Positions 41,270 through 52,914 of a DNA stretch of 64,000 nucleotides are shown here, piece after piece. The notes beneath the pieces were generated by a model. The model ran no database searches and had not been told where the DNA came from. It worked only from the letters and a program-made list of their open reading frames with translations. Positions within the stretch are counted from its first letter, which is position 1, and every line of letters starts with the position of its first letter. The DNA is from Lates calcarifer (lineage: Eukaryota; Chordata; Actinopteri; Centropomidae): NCBI RefSeq assembly GCF_001640805.2, contig NC_066838.1, positions 14,932,763-14,996,762 of the forward strand, given 5' to 3'. The translations under genes were made by a program, and so were the position numbers.

Positions 41270-41795
41270 AGCAGTTTTTTGAGGGTGTACTTGGAACAGC
41301 AGTCCTTGGTGCTAAGAGCTAACGCCAGCATGCTAATGGCCTCATCATGCTAATGGTCTCATCATGACAATACTGACATGCTGATATTAACCTGGTGTAA
41401 TGTTCATGCACCTAGAAAGTTGCCCATCATGGCCCATCATTTTAAGGTATTTGATCTTAAACCAAAGAACTGGACAAAAATAAAACAAATTTTAAAATTG
41501 TCCAAGTGAAAAGTCTGGGGATCACCAGAGTCATCAAGGTTCATCATCTGGGAAACATGACTGTCTGCTAGCCATGGATCAGCACATAACGACATATATC
41601 TCAACATCAGCATTTTGTAGATGTTTAGATACTTCACATGATAACAGACTGGCTAGTAGGGCTAGAGGAACAGGGGATCACCAAAGTCCATTCAATTCAT
41701 CCCGTGAGGACAATGAATGTCTGCAGAAAATTTCATGACAATCTGTCCAGTAGCTGCTGAGATATTTCAGCCTGGATCTACTGTACTCGCCATCC
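41270..41795 (-). repeat. Dispersed repeat family A, copy 3
   Basis: Same orientation as copy 2. GCCAGCATGCTAATGG, GGGGATCACCAGAGTC, GGGGATCACCAAAGTCC, AATTCATCCCGTGAGG and GACAATGAATGTCTGCAG mark the family. The repeated 'GGGGATCACCA' unit is again present twice (about 41517 and 41673). No ORF. Confidence 0.7.
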
Positions 41796-44700
41796 ACCCA
41801 TTCATGTTGCTGTATTAGGATTTGGGGTTACTGTAAAGAAGCTGTCAGTTAAGGATGTGGCTGCCCATGTGGCAGCAGGATGTCGTCATTCGAGTGAGGT
41901 CTTCACGTATTTTGCTTCAGTATCATGGAACGAGATACTCAATCTGTACACGCATCAAAGGTGCAGAGCTGGTTGGTTGACCTTTCGCCCCAAACCACTG
42001 GGCCAAAAGATAATCGAATTATGTTCAACAAATCAAACCCATGTTACACAAAGTGCACGAAGTTCAAAGTAGAAGGCACAGCTCAATGCAAGCTTACACC
42101 TTAGAGCACTTTTACTGTATTGTAACAGCTAAATACTGTCTAGACCTTTATGTATATTTAGCTAATTCTCATAACATGCCTCAACAGGGGAATTTTTTAT
42201 GTTAACTGTGCGGTACATTTAATTACAGAACCCAAGTAGGAGCATTTAAAGAATACCATACATACATACCCAATTGTCTGATGCAACATATACCCAGTTT
42301 ACGTATGTGGGCCCACACCCATGCTCATGGCAGCGCAGCACAAGTGGGGCGTAATGGAAAACTTGGGTGACTGAGTGAGCGCATACGCCTCTGAATGCAG
42401 ATTTACCTGGGTGATTCATTCACGAGCGCTCCACTGCTGCTTTGCTTACAACAGCACACAGTAAAAGTTTCACATGCAAATCCGCTGTATATGCTCGATT
42501 TCGTCAAGGGTACAAGCTGTTAAAGATGCATTCAAAGCGCAGATAACAGGTTGACAGAAGATGAGTCAAATCAAATTCAGGCTGATGAGTGCAATGACTC
42601 ACGCTCACATTAGTCAGTGATCTTTATCAGAAAACGCGGCTGAGATTTATGTCACCAAATCGGTGTTAGCAATATCGGTCGCATACATGCTGATATAGTT
42701 ACACTATCCAGAAGGATTAGTATCAACATGAGTGAGCCTCTGCTTGGACAGCATAGATGATTTTCAAGTTCTACTCCGGTGGATGCCCTGAGAGTAAATA
42801 AGCAATATGAGCTGCAACAGCTCTGAGACAATTGATTGTCTGTCTGCTGGAGCAAACATCAGTGAGATGTTTTTTTCTGTTAAAGCCACAGGGAGGAAAG
42901 ACTCCTTTTGTCCCTGACTGATCAACTCTTTGCAACTCCCTTTAGTCCTCCCCTCTTCCCTGTCCTTGAACCCTCCTTTGTCTCTATTTCTGACCCCCTG
43001 CATTCTTGTCCTTCCTTGCTCTGCCTCTTTCTATCACACGCGCCTTTATTTATCAAATTCCCAGGACATCTTATTGCCCATCTGTGTCCCACCCTCCATT
43101 GCTTGTTGCCTCTCCCCATCCCTTGATATGGCCGATTCCTTCCTCTCCATCCCTCTGTCTTCATCTCTCTCCATGTCCAGACAGGCATTCCTGCCTCTGG
43201 CCCTCCTCCTCTCACTGCTCCGCTTTGGGATCTTAGATTCTCACCAGGAAGGGGGGAGTTATTACCACAGCCATGCCAAAAGATTAACCACTTGTCATGA
43301 GAAGATTGTTGAATGTCAAGGTCATAAAAACTAGGGGTCTGGAAAACATGTTAATCATTGTGTTCATCCTGCCTCCAAGGCCTGGAGGACTGGCCTCCCA
43401 CATCTGCTGGTCCAGCGCAGGGAGAGAGTGGGTTGACCGGGGATGGGCCCGACTGGGGAGGGAGCCAGAAGGGGAGAAGGCCTTTCACTAACACAGCTAT
43501 GGTGCTCTGGCTGCGGTTTTGCCTCATTGCCAAAGGAACCTCCTGCCTGGAGTTATGCTGGGGTCCAAGACAGCAGCCCCAAGTTCATTACAGGAACAAA
43601 CAACACTGCACCACTGAAATTCATTGTCTGTGAGGACATTTTATGCAATGAAAGTAGAATTAAAGCATGACAGTTGTTTATTGGACTGCTGAAGCAAGCT
43701 GCACCACCTTTGTGGGCAAAGCCAATTGTTGTTGACCACTGTTTGAACTGACAGACAGAAAACTAATTACTCTGAATCACTTGTGTTTCTGAATGTCCCC
43801 AACGGTTCAAAAAGAAATTGGCTTCATGTCAAGACCACACAGAAAATATATTTGTTTGGCGTCATATCAGCACGCTGATGCAGCCACCAGGTTTGTAACA
43901 AAAACACTGTTGAAACATAGCCACGTATACCACAAGCAACACACACCCTTGTTTTTCCCCTGCGATGTGAATACACCTCTAGTTTCATTAATGCACAGTA
44001 GTTCTCAGTTTGTAATGTAAATCCAAACTTCAGCATCTGCATTGCTAGGGGTATGGGTTCACTTATGTTACCATAATGCCTTTTTAATAATAATAATAAT
44101 AATAAATTACAATGACTTTCTAAATGCAGCTATAACATATAACACACCTGTTCATGAACAAGAAGAAACACTTACATATTTCAACAAAGTAAGCAGTTTT
44201 TTTTCCTGGGAAAGTGCTTGAAACCACATTCATTTAAAAAAAAGGACAGAAGATATTCCTTGGTGTACAAAGAGTTGCATTGTTTCAGTTTACAGTTTCT
44301 ATTTGCTACTCATTCCTTTCATCCAAATATAATTACAGCTGAACTGACTGTCAGCTAGAACGCTGTTTATTTTGGATTCCTTTCACAAACACCACAAGGA
44401 TTCAATCTTTGTATTATGACGAATCGCTGCTCGATTTGCTGTAGGACAATGTGTGACAGCAGAGAAAAGGCTGAGGTTACACTGTAGTCGTGCCTCTGCT
44501 TTGTCTCATGGTTGCCCTCACAAATATAAAATGACTCCAGAGCAAATGTTGTGCCAAGAACTGACTTGAAACGTTTTACCGCATGTAGTGGCATGCATCA
44601 CTGAAGATGTGTGAAACCTCAGCTGAAAAGCAGATAGAAAAAAGATTTTCTTCAGGCCAGAGAGATACAGTGTACGCCAAACTTAAGGCCTGTGGTTCCT

Positions 44701-47700
44701 GGAACTGTGTTTCAGTATCTTGGATGGGAATGTAGGAGTCTTGTCAGTGCTGAAACTTGCTACATCAAAGAGAAAAGAAGACATTAAAAGTCTATAGTGA
44801 CCTATTGTCTGACAGGTAGGTAGGAAAGATTGAATTAGTAGGTGTTCTGTCAGCTAAACTGCACTGGCACATGTTTCCCCCCTTGACTCAATACTTGACA
44901 TCTGACAATACTTTGACATCTATTTTTCTTGGACCATTTGTATTGGTGAAAGAATGAAAGTGGAGCCATATGCAGACACAAGACCAACTGTTTTAATTAT
45001 CCCTGTTCCAAGACAAATTCCTTCCACTGGGGATGCTAATTGAAATCCTATTGCCTGAGTGTTTGGCATGTCTTTAAAGAAATCCCTTTACAGCTTCTGA
45101 AGCAGTAGCCAATTATTTGTAGCCTGCAACACAAAAAAAAAGCAAACACATATGCACAGTCTTGGTTTGAGACAGCCAAGTTGGCAAAGAGATGGTAGGG
45201 ATCCGATGTCCAGTGAGAGGGTCCATGGATTTGATCAATAAACAGTTGTGTAATTTCTCCCAAACATGGGGAAATGATAAAGAGGATCCAAAAGAGCAGC
45301 GCTCTCTGCACCTGCACACATGAAATCTATCATTGCTGTTAAAGGCGCATAAACAGCCATGTATCCAGGAAGTTACCTCTGGCTTTTAACCGTGAGAGAA
45401 CAGACCCCCTCTACCCTCCCGGAACATTGAGTCAGACTCCAGGAGCAGAAAGGGAGAACCTGGATAAATTCGAGACAGACTGATGGACAGACAGAGAAAC
45501 AGACACAGAGAAAGGCACGAAACAGCTGGAGAAAAACACCCTGGCTCATCTCCAGAGTCCCTTCCTTTTACCTTCCAGTCCTTGCCTCTTTGCTTCCCTG
45601 ATATTCTCAAGATACCCTGAACAGACACACAAGCTTTTATTTCACCACAGCTGATGAAGAGACGGTCATACATACGTTAAATCCCACAGGCGCCGACCAT
45701 ACCTATAATGCACACTCGCTAATCAGAACAAGAAAATGAGCTGTAAGTACAAGCTCACTGCGCGGCACTGTGTTCATTTATCATTTTATTACAGGTAAAT
45801 TTGTTTGAAATAGTTGCTCGTAAAACCTGAGAGTCTGATATGTTTCAGAGATCTTGTTGGCAGCGCGTTACTGACCTGGGAGAGATTCAGTGTTTGTGTG
45901 TGAGGTACCTGCCTCTGTGCAGCTGCCAGTATTAGAAGTTGAATTAAAGGTCAGTCTTTTGAAAGCTCCTTGTTTTGAAAGGTGTACATTAGAAAGTTGG
46001 AAATACATTTACAGTATCTGAGTGTTACACAGGCCAAGCATATTTTATTGCTGCACCCAGTAAACCCTTCTTGCTAATACAAGCCGATGTCAAGAACTGC
46101 ACATGTTTTTCTTTTCTCCATTTTGTAGCAGTTGGTCAGTTCCAACTATTACATTTTGTACAATAATGTTCTTTTGTACTGCATATCTTGCATCATTTGT
46201 CACCGCACCAAGGAGCCAAGTGCTTTTGCAGGTTGTGTGTGCCTGTCAGCTTGACAATGCCTGTCTCTCTCTTCCTGTGTCCTGAGGCCCGAGCAGCGGA
46301 GTTTACTGTTTGAAGTATCCCTGATGTACAACAGGTGCCTCGGTTCTCACACCAAATGTCTTTTAAACATGAAGACAAGGGGAAAGGACAGGGCGGGAGC
46401 TGATCTCTTTCATCTCTGCTACTCACATTACAACTGTCAAATGTCGTACAGTCTGATTGTGTTCTTTTTTTTTTTTTCTTGGAATTAAAACTATGAGAGA
46501 CAAAGGTGCTGAACAGTTCCACAAACAGGCTCCATGAGCTGTACCATGCAAAAAGAGAGAGACTCGATGACGTGAGTTCAAGTTGAGGAATTAGGGATTA
46601 TGAGTGGCTTACTTGGTACTAAATCAAAATATTCTCACAATTTGTCTACAGTACATTGGCAGAAGAAGCCACAGCAATTGCAAGTGCAATTTTATTGAGT
46701 TGTACTGAAATGACTGAAAAACCATATGTTGCTGTGCATCATGAGCAATGAATTTCAAACATATATATACAATGTAATAACCATAAACAAACAATTAAAA
46801 ATAACTAACTGATAGATACACAATGCACAACCATGCTGTGTCAAGTCAAATTAAACAGAGTTTCAGTATTCAAATTTTTTATTTTTTTAAATTTTCTAGC
46901 CTTTGAAAAACCTGTATTTCTCAAGGTTATTTTATAGCATGACTGTTATCTGACTGTCTGACCTGTGCTGTGTATCCCATATATGAGACCATTAAAACAT
47001 TTCCAAGAATAGCTAGCTCACTGACAGCCTCTCAAGAGCGCTTGGAGAGTGTAACTTAATTGTGCTTTTAACAGACACTGCATGACATCATTTCGCGTGA
47101 CAAAAACTCAATTCGTGGCAGTGGTCTTGGACGTCATATCAGATTCACTTGGCAAGCTTGTCTAAACTGCGACAAGTCTGATTGTCTTTCCAGGGATGAC
47201 AAGCTTTGATTAAAATAGTCAATGAAACAGTGACTAGATGAGAAATGGAGATGTTGTAATTATGAGCATGGCTCTGTGAAGTGAAAAGGCATCATAAGAA
47301 AAGACATCTGATGCACATGTGAGTTCTGTTGCAACCCTGATTCATTTCAAATTAAACCCTCCCTAAAAGTAAGACTTATTTGGTTCACAAAATCTAATCC
47401 TTGTACCTCCTTGCATTTTTCAAATGTTGATTAATGAGCATTAGATACTATTTCTTTAGAGGAAACAATATATCTTAAAACATTTGGATGTGTGTAAAAG
47501 TGAAAGAGAGCAAGTTGACCTGGCGGTCATCCCTCTTGATAATTATTTCCAGTGGATGACAGCAGGAGGAACTGCACTACACTAAGCTGATGAGAGACAC
47601 AGAAAAACAGTTTACCTTTCTCTGTTTTTCCCTGCATCATCCCCTCTCCATCTCCTTTCTCTTTTCCCCTCTCTATCTCTGCGGCTGTCAGTCTCTCTTT

Positions 47701-49594
47701 CTCACCCCCTCATAATCTGACGCTGTTGTCGTCACTCCGAGAGAGAGGTGTGTGTTTGTTTGAGACAGCTGCTGACATGCCGCTCCTGCATGTCTTTTAA
47801 CAAGGACTTGTAACTAATGACTAATGCATCGCACAGATAGGAAGAACCCCCCCCCTGCTAACTGTAAACTAACCTTGGATTGATGGCAGGCAATGCTCTC
47901 CTAAACTGCTCATGATTTGGCACACCTGCCTTGTTGTCACTGCGTCACAGTCAACACACTGCGCTGTACTGTAACCCCATGTAGTAATTTGGTTACCAGA
48001 GTCTGAGCTGTGGCACATCTTGTGCACTGGCAGACTGAGTGAAAATGTGTTACTGGCTTAAAAAAAAAAAACACATAGTCGGTACCAGTAAATGTGTGGC
48101 TGGGCTCCACCACCTCAGGGCTAAGTAATTACTCTCTGTCTAAAGTGTTTTCCTCTCACGCTGCCTAATGATCGGTTTTCCAGGTCACAACCTAGCAGCT
48201 GCATGACGCATGTCTTCACTCCACATACTCTCATCAGCTTTGGCTGTCTTAACCAGGTAGTGCCGCGTGGTGCCTTGAACACCCGCGCTATGGTAGCATT
48301 TGAAAGGGATCGATGACTCAGTAGATGTGGTCCAGATTTACAGTTGGGGAGTCAGCCTATTGTGAGACAGGGAACCTCCTTAAAGTAGGAGATGTTACAG
48401 TGAGCCACATGAGGCTGTTTCACAGAGTCCATTCTCATAAACATCAACATTAGTGCAAACTATACAAAGCACGAATCATAAAAGGATATCGCACAACTTC
48501 TTTGTTTATAGCAGTTTGTATTAATACAGGATGTTGAGTGTCTGGAAATATGAAACACACACTGTCTGTCATTTCTGTGGTATTTACTTAAATGGATTTG
48601 GAATACCTTTGTCATTATTTGGCAGGCACATGTGAGCAGGGCTGTCTCCTACTGCCTCTCTTGCTCTTTGGGGCATCTTCCATGTGTGTTTGTGTTCTCT
48701 GATTTTTCTGCGTGGATACTAAAGAGGAAAGCAGCTCACTGTCCTGTGCATGTCAAAGTGCAGGGAGCCTCACACACCACCACTATGAGACTTCCTCTTT
48801 TATCAGAACCATATGGATCGCCCTTCCTTCTCAGTTTGATATAGGATGTACGTTAGCATGTGAAATCCATTGGACCATTTCAGATAGCATTTTATTCCAG
48901 GTCCAGTCAACACCCTGCAAATGTGGTTGAAATATCTAACTTTCCAGCAGAGCTAGTACACAATCTCTAAAGCAGAATGTGGTTTTGTTTCCGCAAAACC
49001 ATAAAACAAACAAACAGCTTTGGGAGCGCATCCAACCCCTGTTCAACCGCAGGAAGATCTTATGAGCTTGTGTACATATGGCGGTTACGTGTGCTTGGTA
49101 TTCCACGTACAGTATTTGTGTGAGAAGGTCAGACGGATTCTGATCCAGTGCTGAAGTAATCCTTTAAGTCAGAGGTGCTCTCTAAACCGCTCTGACCCCT
49201 GTGCTCCTGCGCTGCAGTGTTTACGCTGGCTCCGCTGGCATTAAACACAAGCCACATATTTTTAACATTAGGATCCTCCCAGCTCACCCTGGGCCATGTA
49301 AATAGTGAGCAGCCCGTCAGCCTGGATCAATCAGCTCACTGCCTGTTTGGACTAGCTCCATATGTGTATGTGAGTGTGTGGGTGTATGATTGTATTTATT
49401 GAAGCCAAAAGATATGGCTGGTAGGTCAGATCAGAAGTCTCAAATGATAGCTTGCTCCATCGCCAGAGATCACTTGACTGTTTTGAAAACGCAGAACAAA
49501 CTGACCCTGTGGGAGAGGCTGAAGAAGTTTACACATCTGTTATTTAAGTAAAATAAACAATACTGCAATGTAAATGTATTTCATTGCATGTTAA

Positions 49595-49705
49595 ATATTC
49601 CTATCTGCAATAGGTTGAAAGTACCCCTAATGTACTCTAATAATATACTCTAGTAAAGAGCAAATTCCTCGAAATTGTGCTAAATACAGTACATGAGTAC
49701 ATGCA
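49595..49705 (+). repeat. Dispersed repeat family C, weak partial copy
   Basis: AAATTGTGCTAAATACAGTA and CATGAGTACATG resemble the end of the AAGTAC-type repeat seen at 5.93-6.09 kb. Assignment rests on short shared words. Confidence 0.3.
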
Positions 49706-50308
49706 CACATTTCTATACTTTCTTTCTACCCCTGTCTAGTAGACAAATGAGTATAGAAAACATGAATAATAAGAATAATAATATTATTTTAAAAAACCTC
49801 AAGGAATTCTTAGCTTGTGGGAAAATACCTGAAAAATGATTTAAGATGCAACATCTCTTTCATCCAGCTGAGTTGCTTTTTCTAACGGGAACAGGGCCAG
49901 TGACATTTTGATATGTCTCAGCTGCTTGATGTTGTCTTTGAATTCTGGTCTGAGCAGGCAACACTGACCTCTTCTGGTTATTATGTGCTACAAAAGGAGG
50001 ATTACAAAGCAAACTATTGGACTTGGGTGCAACAAAAGACTGAATGCAAACGAGATAAATACAATTTTTGGAAAGATAAAATGGAAAGATTGACCGATAA
50101 TTACTATTTGCTTTTTTTGTCTTGCTGCACCTCACACAACAAAGTAGTAAAGTGAAACATGTTGAGGCCAACATTTACAACAACACTTTGTGGTATTCCA
50201 ACATCATCCCAGCGAGACAGATTTTACAGAACACTGAAGATCAGTCAAAAATACTGACACGCCAGTTTCAGCTCACCTTAGTGACCTTCTGAGTGTTTGT
50301 GTGGGAGG

Positions 50309-50332
50309 GTGTGTGTGTGTGTGTGTGTGTGT
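50309..50332 (+). repeat. (GT)12 microsatellite
   Basis: Uninterrupted GT repeat about 1 kb upstream of the ngfb untranslated exon. Confidence 0.95.
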
Positions 50333-51261
50333 GCTCGTACACATCACGGCATCTACGCATGCAAACTATTTATAAAAACAACCTTGCATTCATTCTCACA
50401 TGTGCGTGTATGACATGTGGGTCTAGTTAAGACACTGTTTGCATGTGTGACAGAATCTGTGTGCACTCGCACAATGATGCATGCTGGGGTGCTATATCTG
50501 CAGTATACATGTAACCTCTAATGAGGTGTGAAATGCCGCACATTCCAATGTACGGCGAGCATAAGCTCTAAGAGTTAAACATGATGAGTGTGTGTGTGTA
50601 CTTTGCATGAGATAAGGTCAGTTAATGGTAAATTGTGTATGTCTGTGAGAGCAGTGGTGGTCAGGAGAAGAGGGATGAGTGCTCTACACTGCTTAACATG
50701 TTTACCATGCTTCTTGATTGACCTCTCTGTAGACATTTACTTATATTTGTTAGTTTACCAGTGATGTTGAAAATGTATGTTAGTCTAAAAGATGAAAAGT
50801 GGATGCACAGAATACCAGTCAAAATGATATAGAAAATAAGTTCCATTTCTGTTTTCTGTTGTTCTTGCTAATGCTGTTGTCCTTTTTTAAAAAAAAAAAA
50901 ACATGGAGTCGGCCATTCACAAACAAAACATTTAAGTGAGCCACAATTGGAAATTATTGGAAAAATAAAATTACATGAAATTGTCTAGTTATGATTCATT
51001 GTTGTCCTTTGAGTTTATATATCTTTTATCAAAAGATATCTTGCGGTATAAAGTTTAGTGTAAAACACTGTCTTGAGAAATTGAGAATTTTCAAAAGTTG
51101 TTTGAATAGTCATAATGAATGATAAAGGCGGACATTTTTATTACATGATTGGTTATTTGAAACAGTAAATTGATTTGGTGAAATCTGTGAAATATATGAA
51201 AACCTGAATTGTGAATCCACATGTTTAAGATGTGTGTTTCTTGTGTATGTGTGTGTTACAG

Positions 51262-51369
51262 ATCTGTGGTTCAGGGGGTCCAGATGGCAGGCATGAGGGG
51301 CCTGGCCTGCACTGGCGTCTGGCTCTAGAGTCCACAGGGGCTCCCACTTCAACTGGACACATTCCACAG
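51262..51369 (+). other. ngfb: Non-coding 5' UTR exon of ngfb
   Basis: A 108-nt segment is bounded by a 3' splice site (TGTGTGTTACAG) and a 5' splice site (CCACAG|GTACGC). It lies 236 nt upstream of the coding exon. NGF genes of other vertebrates also have an untranslated exon just before the single coding exon. Joined to the coding exon, the frame leading to the prepro-NGF ATG has a TGA within this exon, so it does not extend the protein. The exon does contain a short upstream ORF. The call rests on splice signals, position and family gene structure; there is no transcript evidence. Confidence 0.7.
51284..51328 (+). CDS. Upstream ORF in ngfb 5' UTR (14 codons plus stop)
   Basis: An ATG in the untranslated exon opens a 14-codon frame (MAGMRGLACTGVWL) that ends with TAG inside the same exon. 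A second in-frame ATG sits at codon 4 of the same frame. If the exon is in the mRNA, ribosomes would meet this ORF before the prepro-NGF start, so it could lower translation. No peptide function is proposed. Confidence 0.35.
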   Translation: MAGMRGLACTGVWL

Positions 51370-51605
51370 GTACGCATAAATGCTCACCACAGCAACACAC
51401 AAAACCTCACACAAAAGACTTTTCTTTGGGGATTCTGCTGAGAGAGCTAAGCAGCCGTTAATAAACACATGCATGAATATCAATCATAGTTATATCAACA
51501 ATACCTAACACTACATTGGACGAGGCTGGGATGATAAAGGGAATTTGCCACATTATTTGCACAGCATCATCTGAACTTTTTTGTGTGTGTGTGTGTTTGA
51601 CTCAG
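51370..51605 (+). other. ngfb: ngfb intron before the coding exon, with TG-rich 3' end
   Basis: The intron starts GTACGC and ends TTTGACTCAG. It is short (236 nt) compared with the several-kb intron at this place in mammals. The usual pyrimidine tract before the acceptor is replaced by T6 followed by a run of TG dinucleotides (51582-51595). The splice point is inferred from the signals and from the position of the ATG. Confidence 0.65.
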
Positions 51606-51616
51606 GACGTGTGCCC

Positions 51617-52507
51617 ATGAGGTCGTCACCACTGGTCCTGCTCCTCCTGATCGGCGTCCAGGCTGTACTGAACATGGGAGGTGGATTGGCCCGGAGTGCC
51701 GGGGCAGCCAACCACAAAGCAGGACAGCAGACGGCAGCCAATCACAGAGCAGGACAACAGCAGACAGCAGTGGGGGACCACCTTTCTCAACACCATTCTT
51801 CACAGGAGCATCACAGGACCAGCCACCACAGGACCAAGAGGCCCCATCGGGCGGCATCACGCAGCCAGGACAGGAACCCTGTCGGCATGCACTCGAAGGC
51901 AGATTCCCCTCCTGACCCCTCCATCCCAGTGGTGGACCCCAAGCTCTTCTCCAAGAGACGTTACCGCTCCTCGCCCCGAGTTGTCTTCAGCGAGGTGCCC
52001 CCATCACACGATGCCCTGGAAGGTGAGGGCTATGACATTGAAGGGGTGAGGGGGGTGAGGGTAAAGCGCAGAGCAGGATCGCACACCATGCACCGAGGAG
52101 AGTACTCAGTATGTGACAGCATAAATACCTGGGTGGGGAACCTGACACGAGCCACAGACATAGCTGGGAATGAGGTGACAGTGCTGCCTAATGTCACAAT
52201 CAACAACGTGGTGAAGAAACAGTTCTTCTATGAGACCACCTGCCGATACCCCACGCACAGAGGCTCCGGGAACGCAAACGGGGGAAGGCCGGGGGGGCGG
52301 AGTGGCAAACAGGGCAACAAATCGGGCAACTCGGGCTGCCTCGGCATCGATAGTCGCCACTGGAACTCCTACTGCACCAACACACACATATTCGTAAGCG
52401 CCCTGACCATCTTCAAGGAACGGACAGCCTGGCGTTTCATCCGTATCAACGCTGCATGTGTGTGTGTTCTCAGTCGGAAGTCTTGGGCAGGACGACTGGG
52501 GCACTGA
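51617..52507 (+). CDS. ngfb: Prepro-nerve growth factor, NT-6/NT-7-type fish neurotrophin (ngfb)
   Basis: This encodes a secreted neurotrophin, a cystine-knot ligand for Trk and p75 receptors that supports neurons. The 296-residue protein starts with a signal peptide (about 1-18; [16 protein letters not shown]). A His/Gln/Arg-rich pro-domain follows, with the NGF-type segment [18 protein letters not shown] at 109-126. RVKR (148-151) is the convertase site that releases a mature chain of about 145 residues. The mature part has the six knot cysteines (166, 209, 241, 253, 281, 283), the conserved Trp residues 172, 249 and 272, and the family segments HWNSYC and CVCVLSRK. Sequons lie at N175, N192 and N234. 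Between Cys209 and Cys241 there are 31 residues where mammalian NGF has 9, a 22-residue Gly/Asn/Arg/Lys insert like that of fish NT-6. This ATG is chosen because it begins the signal peptide 11 nt after a 3' splice site; the frame is open further upstream only through intron sequence. A single coding exon is usual for the family. Which fish paralogue it is (ngfb, ntf6 or ntf7) is inferred from the insert. Confidence 0.95.
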   Translation: MRSSPLVLLLLIGVQAVLNMGGGLARSAGAANHKAGQQTAANHRAGQQQTAVGDHLSQHHSSQEHHRTSHHRTKRPHRAASRSQDRNPVGMHSKADSPPDPSIPVVDPKLFSKRRYRSSPRVVFSEVPPSHDALEGEGYDIEGVRGVRVKRRAGSHTMHRGEYSVCDSINTWVGNLTRATDIAGNEVTVLPNVTINNVVKKQFFYETTCRYPTHRGSGNANGGRPGGRSGKQGNKSGNSGCLGIDSRHWNSYCTNTHIFVSALTIFKERTAWRFIRINAACVCVLSRKSWAGRLGH

Positions 52508-52890
52508 CTGAGGAGGACGACCTCCTGACCAACTATGAACCAAGCACACACATTTCTCCTAAACAGCCACTGCAGCTTTATTGCCAATACTGTAATCCTC
52601 TTCCCCACCTCCAAACATACACACACCAACAACACACACACTGACCACTGCATTCAGTCCAACCACACACACAGACACACACACAAACATCTTCATCTAT
52701 CCAACCTCTTGGCCCCTGACCCTACCTCAGTCCGAGAAGTCCTGGTTGTTTTAAGTTATGAGGACTGCATGTCATATTTATGGTTTATACAGTCAAATAT
52801 GAAAATATATACGGTATGTGTATATATACAAAATGAATTCAAGCTTTTAATGTTGTTGTTATTGTTGTCGTGTTGTTTATGCTGTTATTT

Positions 52891-52896
52891 ATTAAA
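52891..52896 (+). terminator. ngfb: Poly(A) signal ATTAAA of ngfb
   Basis: ATTAAA occurs about 385 nt after the ngfb stop codon. It is followed within 20-40 nt by a GT-rich stretch (GGTTGGTTTGTTGTGTCAGTG), the usual downstream element. It implies a short 3' UTR of about 400 nt containing CA-rich and TA-rich sequence. An alternative distal site cannot be excluded. Confidence 0.5.
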
Positions 52897-52914
52897 CACC
52901 TCAGTACTTGCCTG

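Larger units (their letters stand above)
33703..51261 (+). other. Long gene-free stretch, possible ngfb intron 1
   Basis: If the 33.6-kb exon candidate belongs to ngfb, this is its first intron; otherwise it is intergenic. It contains (TG)n tracts at 39.5, 39.8 and 50.3 kb, a dispersed-repeat copy at 41.3-41.8 kb and a CpG-richer segment at 42.3-42.65 kb. There is a CT-rich stretch at 42.9-43.2 kb and a GC-rich unique block at 43.35-43.65 kb. No coding exon was recognised on either strand. Confidence 0.4.

Noticed and set aside
42930..43334. 134-codon Leu/Pro/Ser-rich frame
   Set aside because: Produced by a CT-rich low-complexity stretch; open in several frames at once.
49860..50174. Overlapping open frames of 80 and 104 codons on opposite strands
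   Set aside because: Neither resembles a known protein; two overlapping frames in AT-rich DNA with no gene signals are most likely chance.
1..51000. VANGL1 expected on the minus strand next to NGF from tetrapod synteny
   Set aside because: No Van Gogh-type transmembrane or PDZ-ligand exon was recognised; it may lie left of the window or elsewhere in fish.
51581..51616. N-terminal extension of the ngfb frame by 12 residues ([11 protein letters not shown])
   Set aside because: It runs through the TG tract and the splice acceptor, has no ATG, and would put a signal peptide inside the protein.
51567..52653. Long minus-strand and alternate-frame ORFs across the ngfb exon
   Set aside because: Shadows of the GC-rich coding exon; no independent start context or homology.
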